This document shows, piece after piece, positions 27,601 to 34,536 of a stretch of DNA of 38,596 bases (position 1 is the stretch's first letter; each line of letters starts with the position of its first letter). The DNA is from PGYR01 sp041675005 (GTDB lineage: Bacteria > Bacteroidota > Ignavibacteria > Kapaibacteriales > UBA2268). The position numbers and the translations under genes were made by a program. The stretch covers positions 1 through 38,596 of the forward strand of contig JBAYUQ010000027.1 in NCBI GenBank assembly GCA_041675005.1, given 5' to 3'. The notes under the pieces are model-generated. The model had not been told where the DNA came from. It saw only the letters and a program-made list of their open reading frames with translations, and did no database searches.

Positions 27601-28762
27601 GTTCAATGGCTTGACTCTTGGCTTGCATACTATGACTCTGATAGTAGAGACAGATGCTGCTCCCAATTACGGAGTGAAGACGGACACTATACATATAAGA
27701 GGATTTGTTGCAGAACGCGATACACTTGATATTTCTGTTACACCCGAAGATTTGACTGTACTGTCTTGTAACTTTGATACTCTGAGCATAAACATAAGTA
27801 ACACCGGTAATACTGAGTTTATCATCAAGAATATAGAAATTGTTTCTGATATTCAAATCGCTAGATTTTTGGATAATACATTTGGTGATAAGCTAGAACC
27901 AAAGAAGAGTATAAATAAGAGTTTAGTTGTCATGTCCTCCGGCAACAAAACAGATAAAATTTATTATAAAATAAATGTATATGATGCAGATCAAGAATTA
28001 GACTCAATTTTTGTAGCAGAAAGCAATATTACTTCCGTACAAGATAAAGTAGTAATTAACCCTCTAAATGCTGGAGAGTTACATATAGGAAAATATTTCG
28101 ATGTCAAGTTTAGTGGATTATTTCCGAATTATATTGATACTACGGCTGATATAAACGTATCAATAGATATTGACACGTACAACTTTTTTCTTGATAATAA
28201 AGAAACTATTGTCTATTTTTACGATTCAGAAAACGATAAAACGAAAGAATTAAAAGCGACAGTCAATAAAGAAGCTAATAAACTTACACTCGTTTCTGAT
28301 GAGTTTTCAGATTTTGATTTTGAAAATATAGTATCTTGGGAGTTTGAATTAAGATTTCTAGCCCTACTTCATACAGATTTGGAAGGTGAGATGGGGATAA
28401 ATTTTGACTTGAGCGATTGCTATGATGGAAACGTACTTTTGAATACTTTAGATGTAGCTCAAATATGCGTTTTCGACTACCGAAATATTGTATTAAGTTC
28501 TTATATAGAGGGTGTTTCTATAGCTCCTAATATAGTAAACAATGAAGCAAATCTAACAGTAGATGTATCCGATGCACTAACAGGTTCAATATATATAATG
28601 GACTATGTTGGAAAAAAATATGACGTATTGGATAAAATATTGTTTGATAAAGGAAAAAATAATATTATATTAAATCTTAGTAATTATACTAACGGAAAAT
28701 ATATATTAGTTGTTCGCTCTTTAGGGACAACATTAACTCAAGAATTTATTATTACAAAGTAA
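24698..28762 (+). CDS. T9SS surface protein with IgGFc-binding-like and choice-of-anchor-D domains
   Basis: 1354 residues. A signal peptide (about 1-21) is followed by an IgGFc-binding-like region (about 60-470; SVIPTRNWGTEHYAVTMP, SGHMRTS, STNTWGKEYLTVPFG, VVIPALDK). Choice-of-anchor-D/ASH-type beta modules follow from about 690 to 1040 (FVEFRNTGNALIVCDS and NISNTGNTEFIIKNIEI are typical), then a cohesin-like stretch near 1120-1240. A T9SS type A sorting domain closes the protein (about 1275-1354; GSIYIMDYVGKKYD, NGKYILVVRSL). It is probably attached to the cell surface. The ligand is unknown; the IgGFc name reflects the founding mucin-like family only. Confidence 0.82.
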   Translation: MLRFYILLLLLIPLSGKSSFASEGTISSYEGRHFLVGFIDNEINVYSPPYQSIYLSSKYNTDVTITEPRDGKTYTLKLKKDSIINIDVDVDYEHIDPEVITGNKLIEISSNAPISCVAKSSLFQSGDKFSVIPTRNWGTEHYAVTMPNDYYIVAVDEDPQIAELQKTSRLGEFLVLANENYTNVEITVAADTYKGAAKDSTIKVRLNKGQSYLIKSKYSFAVNGVHDLSGSRIVSDKPVGVVSGHMRTSIQQQSTFNPLTSKDHIVEMLPSTNTWGKEYLTVPFGNGIRSMFKVVAKDTIDLSLINDDNVNNIYMLPGEVHTFDNIEIPTYWSASGKFLVTQFMAKYVETFDSHKYDPSMVVIPALDKMVNKTTYFGSNDVFVYRDKYVTQYDNQAVIIIADEKGKTSVRVNNRNVDQILGFNEFALAGKPYYWQKVFVPPNPSINTIVADSGGFHAIAIANGLYDSYAMTVGASLIDEEQTDFTKPQIEFVESCSNIRGTIFDKKISDYSGINVIEIDELETYNFNWSHTPITDTTTFVKLDGNVLDKNKPANFKFTAIDYFGNSETYEYYRPGAQIVLQDLIDYKEVNIKKDSCLFFDLHTDADSVLLESIDLPADMRLKLSLPFVLPKMLYKEQTYRVILCLNNVANNQNAVLDSMFFNFACDYTRKIDINAKIISYDLSASNLKLPKILSGTSYSTNSTEFVEFRNTGNALIVCDSLIFPTSSYFSIDTTGMFPDTLLVGESINFDKITFTHNISGSYDYTITLMDSRKINRTATINGSTGEPKINNIHYNFGDTRIGSTNNTINKFTNSGSFLSKFTFFEVVSNLPNDPNITVLQDLSTVTLDENKSIDVALSYNPTDINDYGPYSLTAKFVERWTPHDTILVNLTGQPTLPKINTYDVDLDTIKVFSFKDSTADVIFSFGNEDLKINRISRITGDENVFDFDKSFYNSRTIAKGVTEQLPIRFNGLTLGLHTMTLIVETDAAPNYGVKTDTIHIRGFVAERDTLDISVTPEDLTVLSCNFDTLSINISNTGNTEFIIKNIEIVSDIQIARFLDNTFGDKLEPKKSINKSLVVMSSGNKTDKIYYKINVYDADQELDSIFVAESNITSVQDKVVINPLNAGELHIGKYFDVKFSGLFPNYIDTTADINVSIDIDTYNFFLDNKETIVYFYDSENDKTKELKATVNKEANKLTLVSDEFSDFDFENIVSWEFELRFLALLHTDLEGEMGINFDLSDCYDGNVLLNTLDVAQICVFDYRNIVLSSYIEGVSIAPNIVNNEANLTVDVSDALTGSIYIMDYVGKKYDVLDKILFDKGKNNIILNLSNYTNGKYILVVRSLGTTLTQEFIITK

Positions 28763-28775
28763 CAAGGTTTAAATT

Positions 28776-29636
28776 ATGTCAAATAGTTTACAAAAATTTA
28801 TTCTTACAACACTAACATTAGCGATAGCTTTTACGGTGCCTTCTTTTGGACAAGGTGGTGATACACCCCTAGGACCAGTGAAATCAGCCGTCCCGTTTTA
28901 TTTCGGTCCTGTTGTTGGTTATAATAGGGTATTGCACTCAGCTGATATAACTACATTCAACTATGAAGCAGTAGAATGTCCTGTTTTCCAAAACGGTTCT
29001 GCAAATGGCTATTTCTTTGGTATATCTTTCGAGTATTTACTTGGTGGAGCCAAAGATTCAAAGTCTTCTATCATTGCTCGTGTACTTTATAACTCTATGC
29101 CTGCTAGCTTTGAAGTTGAAGGTGATGAGTATCCTTCTGCTGTTATTGATTTAAGTGATGGATCACAATCAATTGTAAGTAGCTCTACTGAGCACAAAAA
29201 TGAGATTATCTATAATATGATAACTGCTGAAGCTCAGTTCAAAATGAACTTGTTCGAAACTCAGTTTGGTGTTGTTGCTGGCCCTACATTTGACTTTGCA
29301 ATGCAAAAAGATCAGAATCAAACTTATTCTCTTCTAACTCCAAAAGAAGCAAGGTTTGCTCCTGTTTCTCCAGAAGAACAAGCGGCACAAGGAATCAGAT
29401 ATTCTGCTGATGGTAGAACTCTAATAGCTAAAGAAGGTGAAATACCTAATTCTAGTGCTTTTAGATTTGGCATCAAATTTGGCGTTCAATATGAGATTTT
29501 ATTAGCTGGTGGATTCTACGTGGTTCCAAGTTTTAACTATAACTTTGGTGTAACTAACCTTTCTTCTGACGATGATTGGAGAGTAAGTGCTTTACAATTA
29601 GGTGTTGACGTTAGATTCCCTTCTACTATATTCTAA
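28776..29636 (+). CDS. Outer-membrane beta-barrel protein
   Basis: 286 residues. A signal peptide (LTLAIAFTVPSFG) precedes strands such as FYFGPVVGYNRVLHS, NGYFFGISFEYLL, FGIKFGVQYEILL and FYVVPSFNYNFGV. The last residue is Phe, as expected for BAM-inserted barrels. It resembles the OMP_b-brl family. It starts 13 bases after the T9SS protein stop with an AAGG ribosome-binding site, so the two are cotranscribed; a role as a partner of that surface protein is only inference. Transcription ends at the hairpin at 29661-29695. Confidence 0.8.
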   Translation: MSNSLQKFILTTLTLAIAFTVPSFGQGGDTPLGPVKSAVPFYFGPVVGYNRVLHSADITTFNYEAVECPVFQNGSANGYFFGISFEYLLGGAKDSKSSIIARVLYNSMPASFEVEGDEYPSAVIDLSDGSQSIVSSSTEHKNEIIYNMITAEAQFKMNLFETQFGVVAGPTFDFAMQKDQNQTYSLLTPKEARFAPVSPEEQAAQGIRYSADGRTLIAKEGEIPNSSAFRFGIKFGVQYEILLAGGFYVVPSFNYNFGVTNLSSDDDWRVSALQLGVDVRFPSTIF

Positions 29637-29660
29637 TATAGACAATAGTGTAAAAAATTG

Positions 29661-29695
29661 AATGCTTGTAATTTATTTTACAAGCATTTTTTTTT
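29661..29695 (+). terminator. Rho-independent terminator after the outer-membrane barrel gene
   Basis: AATGCTTGTAA and TTACAAGCATT form a perfect 11-bp stem around a six-base loop, followed by a run of nine T. This is the strongest terminator in the window. Confidence 0.92.
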
Positions 29696-29699
29696 GAGC

Positions 29700-29707
29700 T
29701 ATTTTTG
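29700..29707 (+). promoter_or_regulatory. Possible -7 box for the HIT-rsmA-panC operon
   Basis: TATTTTTG matches TAnnTTTG and lies just past the terminator, leaving a leader of about 32 bases to the ATG at 29746. No TTG at a proper distance was found. Confidence 0.35.
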
Positions 29708-29745
29708 TAATAACTTATAATACTAAAATAATATAAAATAAGAAT

Positions 29746-30249
29746 ATGGAACAACTTTGGTCACCTTGGCGATCCAAATATATTGGCTCATTCAAAGGAA
29801 AAGATAAAATAGAAGAATGCTTCGTTTGTCATGCTATTAATCATCCAGCAGAAGACGAGGATAATCTACTGGTCGCTAGGTTTGAACACTCAATAGTTAT
29901 GATGAATAAGTACCCTTATAACAATGGTCATTTGCTAATCACTCCTGTCGAACATAAAGGCACGCTAGCAGCTCTTTCACAGGAATGTAGGGCCGAGATA
30001 ATGGAAGTGATTAATATCGCTACTAAAGTAATAGATGACGTATATAGCCCACAGGGCTACAACGTAGGGCTGAATGCTGGTGCCGCTGCTGGTGCAGGAT
30101 TGCCAGACCACCTACATTTTCATATAGTTCCTCGTTGGAGAGGTGATACTAATTTCACGGCAGTAATATCAGATTTCAAAGTTATTAATGAGTCGATGGA
30201 AGAATCGAGAGATAAACTAAAACAAGCATTCACTAAATACGAAGTATAA
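29746..30249 (+). CDS. HIT-family nucleotide hydrolase/phosphorylase
   Basis: 167 residues. A Cys pair C25-x-x-C28 (ECFVCHA) near the N-terminus is a likely zinc site, as in the AP4A phosphorylase/GalT-like branch. The catalytic histidine triad is HLHFHIVPRW. NNGHLLITPVEH is also conserved. It would split dinucleoside polyphosphates or similar nucleotide-linked substrates in the cytosol; the substrate cannot be assigned. It is the first gene of a five-gene run, with rsmA starting at the very next base after its stop. Confidence 0.88.
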   Translation: MEQLWSPWRSKYIGSFKGKDKIEECFVCHAINHPAEDEDNLLVARFEHSIVMMNKYPYNNGHLLITPVEHKGTLAALSQECRAEIMEVINIATKVIDDVYSPQGYNVGLNAGAAAGAGLPDHLHFHIVPRWRGDTNFTAVISDFKVINESMEESRDKLKQAFTKYEV

Positions 30250-31053
30250 TTGGAAAAATTTAGATTAAAAAAATCACTAGGTCAGAACTTCTTAATAGAC
30301 GAGACTGTATCGCAGCGCATAGCTGATATGTCAGACATAAAACCTGATGATTTTGTCATAGAAATTGGCCCTGGGACTGGAGCTTTGACTAAGTATTTGG
30401 TACCCAAAACGAAGAATCTAACTTTAATCGAGATAGATAAACGTGCAGTTCATGTACTTCGGAAGAATTTTTCTGGTATAAAAGTGTTGAATTTAGATAT
30501 ACTTGATGCTGACCTAGATGAGATATTGCCGAAAGACAAGAAGGTAAAAGTAATAGGTAATCTACCTTATTATATCTCTTCTCAAATCATTTTCAAGCTA
30601 ATAGAGTATTCCGATAGAATCGAATCATTTACATTCATGATACAGAGGGAATTGGGCAATAGGATAGTGTCGGCTCCTAACAGTAAAGAATATGGCATAT
30701 TGACTCTTGCTGTGCTTATGTGCGGAACTGCTGAAAAATTATTCGATGTACCTCCGACAGCTTTTAAACCACCACCAAAAGTAACATCATCAGTTGTGAC
30801 TATCACTTTCAATGATGGTGTTTTCAATAAAAAGCTACATTCCTTCATAAAAGGTGCTTTCAATGGCAGAAGAAAGAAACTCTCCAACTCTATCAAATCG
30901 CATTTTAATTCTGTAGATGAGTTTCAAGCATTTATTTCGTCCCCAACTATGCCCGAAAGAGTAAAAGAAATGTTAGATTTGAGAGCTGAAAATCTGTCAT
31001 TAGCAGATTTTAATCTACTTTACGATAACATAAAAAGCATAACTGGTGAATAA
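30250..31053 (+). CDS. rsmA: 16S rRNA adenine dimethyltransferase RsmA/KsgA
   Basis: 267 residues. It dimethylates A1518 and A1519 of 16S rRNA with SAM. The N-terminus KKSLGQNFLIDE is diagnostic, followed by VIEIGPGTGALTKYL (SAM site) and the catalytic NLPYYISS. The PPPKVTSSVV segment and the C-terminal helical domain are complete. The start is TTG immediately after the HIT stop (TAATTG); it is needed to keep the conserved N-terminal motif and no ATG fits. The end overlaps the next gene by eight bases (GTGAATAA). Confidence 0.94.
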   Translation: MEKFRLKKSLGQNFLIDETVSQRIADMSDIKPDDFVIEIGPGTGALTKYLVPKTKNLTLIEIDKRAVHVLRKNFSGIKVLNLDILDADLDEILPKDKKVKVIGNLPYYISSQIIFKLIEYSDRIESFTFMIQRELGNRIVSAPNSKEYGILTLAVLMCGTAEKLFDVPPTAFKPPPKVTSSVVTITFNDGVFNKKLHSFIKGAFNGRRKKLSNSIKSHFNSVDEFQAFISSPTMPERVKEMLDLRAENLSLADFNLLYDNIKSITGE

Positions 31054-31984
31054 ACTAAAGAAGATCATTCATGTATTGACAATAAGTGATGCATACATTT
31101 TGGGTATGCTGTTTATATATACTGTACTTTGCTTTATCTTCTGGGGACAGTTGGAAATACCAGCTTTGAACCTCCTATCTTACTTTGTTATCGCTTCGGC
31201 TGTTATAGTATTTGCTATAGTTAGTAGCAAGTATAATGGTGGTAAAGCATTCACGTTGGTAAGGCGGCTGTACGTGATTCCTATAGTCTTTTTTATATAT
31301 AGCAATATTCACTTGTTTATACCCTTGGTTAATCCCCACGACTATGATAATACACTAATCGCATGGGATATGGCTATATTTGGAGTTCACCCTACGGAAT
31401 GGATTGGTCAGTTCGCAACACCCATACTAACAGAATATCTTCAATTCTCATATATGATGTTCTATGTATTGCCCTTTATATTGGGAATAGAGTTTACACT
31501 GAGGAATGAGGATGATAGGTTCTTCGAGTTTGCAAGGATTATTATATTTGGCTTTTTCTTTTCTTATCTTTTGTATTTTTTTATGCCTGCGATTGGCCCA
31601 AGGTTCACAGTACATGATTTCAGTACGCTAAATACAGAGCTACCAGGATTAATTCTTACCAATTTCTTCAGAGATTTGGTGAATGCTGGTGGGGGAGTAA
31701 TGCCCGATACGGTCAACCCTGCTGCTATAGTAAACCGAGATTGTATGCCGAGTGGTCATACTATGATGACTTTCATCACAATACTTCTCGCATTCAAGTT
31801 CAAATCAAAATATAAGTGGATAGTAGCAGTCATTGGTTTCAGTCTTATATTCTCTACTGTATATTTGCGTTATCACTATGTAGTAGACGTTGCAGCGGGT
31901 ATAGCTTTTGCTGTATTTACTATGTGGCTCGAACCCAAAATAGAATTATTATTACGAAATTTAGGTTTTTATAAATACGATTGA
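31046..31984 (+). CDS. PAP2-family membrane phosphatase/phosphotransferase
   Basis: 312 residues with about seven hydrophobic segments. The PAP2 motifs are present: PAIGPRF, CMPSGHTMMTF (PSGH) and YLRYHYVVDVAAGIAF with the catalytic His and Asp. Such enzymes remove or transfer phosphate on lipids such as phosphatidate or undecaprenyl pyrophosphate, and the Aur1-like branch transfers inositol phosphate. The substrate is not known. The start is GTG overlapping the rsmA stop. The extra N-terminal helices compared with minimal PAP2 enzymes favour the inositolphosphotransferase-like branch, at moderate confidence. Confidence 0.85.
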   Translation: MNKLKKIIHVLTISDAYILGMLFIYTVLCFIFWGQLEIPALNLLSYFVIASAVIVFAIVSSKYNGGKAFTLVRRLYVIPIVFFIYSNIHLFIPLVNPHDYDNTLIAWDMAIFGVHPTEWIGQFATPILTEYLQFSYMMFYVLPFILGIEFTLRNEDDRFFEFARIIIFGFFFSYLLYFFMPAIGPRFTVHDFSTLNTELPGLILTNFFRDLVNAGGGVMPDTVNPAAIVNRDCMPSGHTMMTFITILLAFKFKSKYKWIVAVIGFSLIFSTVYLRYHYVVDVAAGIAFAVFTMWLEPKIELLLRNLGFYKYD

Positions 31985-32583
31985 TGGATTATTATTACTC
32001 TATAGTAGAACACAAAACCTTTGAAGACAAAATCAAAGGAAGTCGCTTTGTAGCGAACGTATTTCCAATTGAAAGTAAGGAAGATGCGGATAAATATCTC
32101 CATGCTATTCGCAAGGAACACTATGACGCTACTCATAATTGCTATGCGTATATTCTAGGTTCACAGGGCTTAGAGTACAGAGCTAATGATGATGGAGAAC
32201 CTAACGGCTCTGCTGGTAATCCTATTTTATTCTCTATCAAGAAGTATAAACTATCGGATATATTAGTTATAGTTACCAGGTTCTATGGAGGTACTAAGCT
32301 TGGTGTTGGTGGACTTGCGAGAGCTTATGGCGGTACAGCAGAGGAAGTAGTGAAGCTATGCAAAAGACGAAAAATTGATATCACAAAGAAAGTGAATATA
32401 TTCACGACTTATGATGATATAAACACTATAAAAAGATTATTGGACGAGTATGCTGTTTCTTATGAAGAAGTATATACGGATACTATTGAGATAACGGCTG
32501 ATATTCCATTGTCAAAAGTCGAGAAATTCAGAGCACAAATAACAGAACAAACTGCTGATAGATCGGGCAGTAGGGAACCCTAA
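31984..32583 (+). CDS. YigZ/IMPACT family protein
   Basis: 199 residues from the ATG at 31984 (TGATG overlap with the PAP2 stop); a TTG one codon earlier is possible. The conserved core is KGSRFVANVFPI, THNCYAY, DDGEPNGSAGNP and RFYGGTKLGVGGLARAYG, the UPF0029/Impact N-terminal signature. A weaker C-terminal ferredoxin-like part follows. The family is linked to translation control in eukaryotes and is of unclear role in bacteria. It is immediately followed by panC (TAATG). Confidence 0.9.
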   Translation: MDYYYSIVEHKTFEDKIKGSRFVANVFPIESKEDADKYLHAIRKEHYDATHNCYAYILGSQGLEYRANDDGEPNGSAGNPILFSIKKYKLSDILVIVTRFYGGTKLGVGGLARAYGGTAEEVVKLCKRRKIDITKKVNIFTTYDDINTIKRLLDEYAVSYEEVYTDTIEITADIPLSKVEKFRAQITEQTADRSGSREP

Positions 32584-33482
32584 TGAAAGTAATTAGAAAA
32601 GTAGATGAGTTGAGAGAGTATTCCATAGAGCAACGTAGCAAAGGAAAAACCGTTGGGTTTGTACCTACTATGGGTTTTCTCCATGAAGGGCATGTCTCAC
32701 TAATTACAAGAGCTTCAGTAGAGTGCGATATCGTTATTACATCGCTTTTCGTTAACCCTACTCAGTTCGCTCCACATGAAGATTTCGATACCTATCCCAG
32801 AGATTTTGAGCACGACTACAATCTAGCAAAGAATGCAGATTGTGATGTGCTTTTTGCACCTGCAAGAGAAGAAATGTACCCTGAGGGTGCTACTACTAGT
32901 TTATCAGTTGGAGATTTGGCTTATGTTTTTGAGGGTAAGTATAGACCACACTTCTTTGATGGTGTGGTTACGGTTGTCGCCAAATTATTCAGTGCAGCAT
33001 TACCTACCAAAGCCTTTTTCGGTCAGAAGGACTATCAGCAAACTTTGGTTGTGAAATCACTATCTAAAGATATGCTAATGGGTGTTGAGATTGTTGTATG
33101 CCCTATCGTTCGTGAGTCAAATGGATTAGCAATGAGTTCTCGAAATAAGTATCTAACAGATGAAGAGAAAGGTAAGGCAAAAATACTATTCCAATCGCTA
33201 GTTGCTACCAAAGAATTCATAGAATCTGGTGAAAGAAATAGAAAAAAGATAAATGCTTTTATGCATGATTTTTTAAGAAAGCTAGATATTCTAAAAATAG
33301 ATTATGCATTGGCTGCTGATGCCAATAACCTTTCAGAACCAACGGAATTCGAAGAAGGGGGAGATATAGTTTTGCTATTAGGTACTATTCTCGGAAAAAC
33401 TCGATTAATAGACAATATGGTAGTTCGAATACCCGTCTCGAAATACAATGAAGATGAGAGATTTCAAGTAGGATTAAAGTAA
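32583..33482 (+). CDS. panC: Pantothenate synthetase
   Basis: 299 residues. It joins pantoate and beta-alanine with ATP in the cytosol to make pantothenate, the CoA precursor. The nucleotide-binding motif PTMGFLHEGHVSLI, FVNPTQFAP, FGQKDYQQ and SSRNKYL are all present, and length is near the family norm. It starts with ATG overlapping the YigZ stop by one base. No panB or panD is in the window. It is the last gene of the HIT-rsmA-PAP2-yigZ-panC run; the next gene has its own likely promoter. Confidence 0.95.
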   Translation: MKVIRKVDELREYSIEQRSKGKTVGFVPTMGFLHEGHVSLITRASVECDIVITSLFVNPTQFAPHEDFDTYPRDFEHDYNLAKNADCDVLFAPAREEMYPEGATTSLSVGDLAYVFEGKYRPHFFDGVVTVVAKLFSAALPTKAFFGQKDYQQTLVVKSLSKDMLMGVEIVVCPIVRESNGLAMSSRNKYLTDEEKGKAKILFQSLVATKEFIESGERNRKKINAFMHDFLRKLDILKIDYALAADANNLSEPTEFEEGGDIVLLLGTILGKTRLIDNMVVRIPVSKYNEDERFQVGLK

Positions 33483-33498
33483 ATAATTATTAAATTAT

Positions 33499-33506
33499 AT
33501 TTTTGT
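33499..33506 (+). promoter_or_regulatory. Possible -7 box for the YopX-like gene
   Basis: TATTTTTG matches TAnnTTTG; the ATG at 33532 follows a leader of about 20 bases. A GGAAATGAG stretch may serve for ribosome binding. No -33 TTG was found. Confidence 0.35.
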
Positions 33507-33531
33507 AGAATTAGTGTTTTGGAAATGAGAT

Positions 33532-33981
33532 ATGTCAATCAAATACAGAGCATGGCACAAGTCCCTAGAATTCATGTTACTACATGATGAAATAACTCCT
33601 TATGAGTTAGAGCAAAAGCCAACAAAAGGCGAAAATTATAAAGTCATAGAAGATGATGATTTTGTAATAATGAAGACAACCGGTATTCTAGATCAAGATG
33701 AATATGAAATCTATGAAGGCGATATAAACATAGAAGGAGGAATTGTTACTAGAGAGGGTAATAAGTTTATCGTAAAGTTCGAAGATTCTGATATGCATTC
33801 ACAGAAATTAGTAGGTGGCGAAGACGAGCTAATACAAGGAAATATATACGAAACCCCTTATAAAATTGGTATAGACAACCAAGACGAAAGTGACGATTTT
33901 GATTCAGATTTCGACGATGACTACGAGGATAAGGAATTCGATGAAGGTTTCGATGAATTTGAAGACGACGAAGATTACTAA
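33532..33981 (+). CDS. YopX-like protein with acidic C-terminal tail
   Basis: 149 residues. The N-terminal part follows the YopX pattern known mainly from phages: IKYRAWHKSLEFML, MKTTGILDQDEYEIYEGDI, KFIVKFED and IQGNIYETPY. From about residue 115 onward it turns into a tail made almost wholly of Asp, Glu, Phe and Tyr (ESDDFDSDFDDDYEDKEF), which is not part of the phage family. YopX function is unknown; acidic tails can bind basic proteins or mimic nucleic acid, but that is inference. It is single, with convergent neighbours three bases away. Confidence 0.7.
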   Translation: MSIKYRAWHKSLEFMLLHDEITPYELEQKPTKGENYKVIEDDDFVIMKTTGILDQDEYEIYEGDINIEGGIVTREGNKFIVKFEDSDMHSQKLVGGEDELIQGNIYETPYKIGIDNQDESDDFDSDFDDDYEDKEFDEGFDEFEDDEDY

Positions 33982-33999
33982 CCCCTATAAGGAGTTAGT
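33977..33999. terminator. Hairpin between convergent genes
   Basis: ACTAAC and GTTAGT pair, with an inner CCT/AGG pairing, across the stops of the YopX-like gene and the thioredoxin paralog. There is no clear T run on either side, so terminator function is uncertain. Confidence 0.35.
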
Positions 34000-34500
34000 C
34001 CCTTTATCTAAAAAGTCTAAGAATTCTTGCAAATCTCGGGTAAATGCAGTTCTTGCAATTATTTCTTCATTTGGAGTAAGTAACACATATAGTGGTAATT
34101 CTATAGAGTTAAACCGTTCTTCTTCAAATCTTTTATTACTCTTTTCTGGCTCGGAACGTCTATCAGTATAGAGTCTAACTGTAATAATCTGTTTAAATTT
34201 GTTTAGTACTTCTGGTGAAGAAAAAATATTTGCTTCCATCCATCTACAGTTAGTACATGTCCAACCAGTAAAGTCTATGAAAATCGGCTTATTTTCTTTC
34301 TTAGCTAAAGCTAATGCTTCTTCGTAGCTACTTAACCATATAGTTTTATCAACTTCTTCATTTTCAATTATTTCATTTTCAATTAATTCCTCTTCACTTA
34401 ATAAACTGCCAAGAAATGCTAAAGTCGCAGCAAATAAAATAGCACTAGTAAATAATAATAGTGCTAATTTGACGGTTGATATGTTTGAATTGAACTTCAA
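33985..34500 (-). CDS. Membrane-anchored thioredoxin-like paralog of the DsbD C-domain
   Basis: 171 residues. One N-terminal membrane helix (about 12-33) and an acidic linker (EEELIENEIIENEEVD) lead into a thioredoxin domain with active site WTCTNCRW (C82, C85). Over about 115 residues it is roughly 70 percent identical, by eye, to residues 534-648 of the DsbD protein encoded just upstream (36-base gap, same strand). It is therefore a partial tandem duplicate that gained its own membrane anchor. It likely faces the periplasm and handles thiols, perhaps taking electrons from DsbD. The linker is not found in DsbD. Confidence 0.85.
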   Translation of the reverse strand: MKFNSNISTVKLALLLFTSAILFAATLAFLGSLLSEEELIENEIIENEEVDKTIWLSSYEEALALAKKENKPIFIDFTGWTCTNCRWMEANIFSSPEVLNKFKQIITVRLYTDRRSEPEKSNKRFEEERFNSIELPLYVLLTPNEEIIARTAFTRDLQEFLDFLDKGTNSL

Positions 34501-34536
34501 GAATTAATTTCTATTATACTTGTGAGCAAATTAAAA

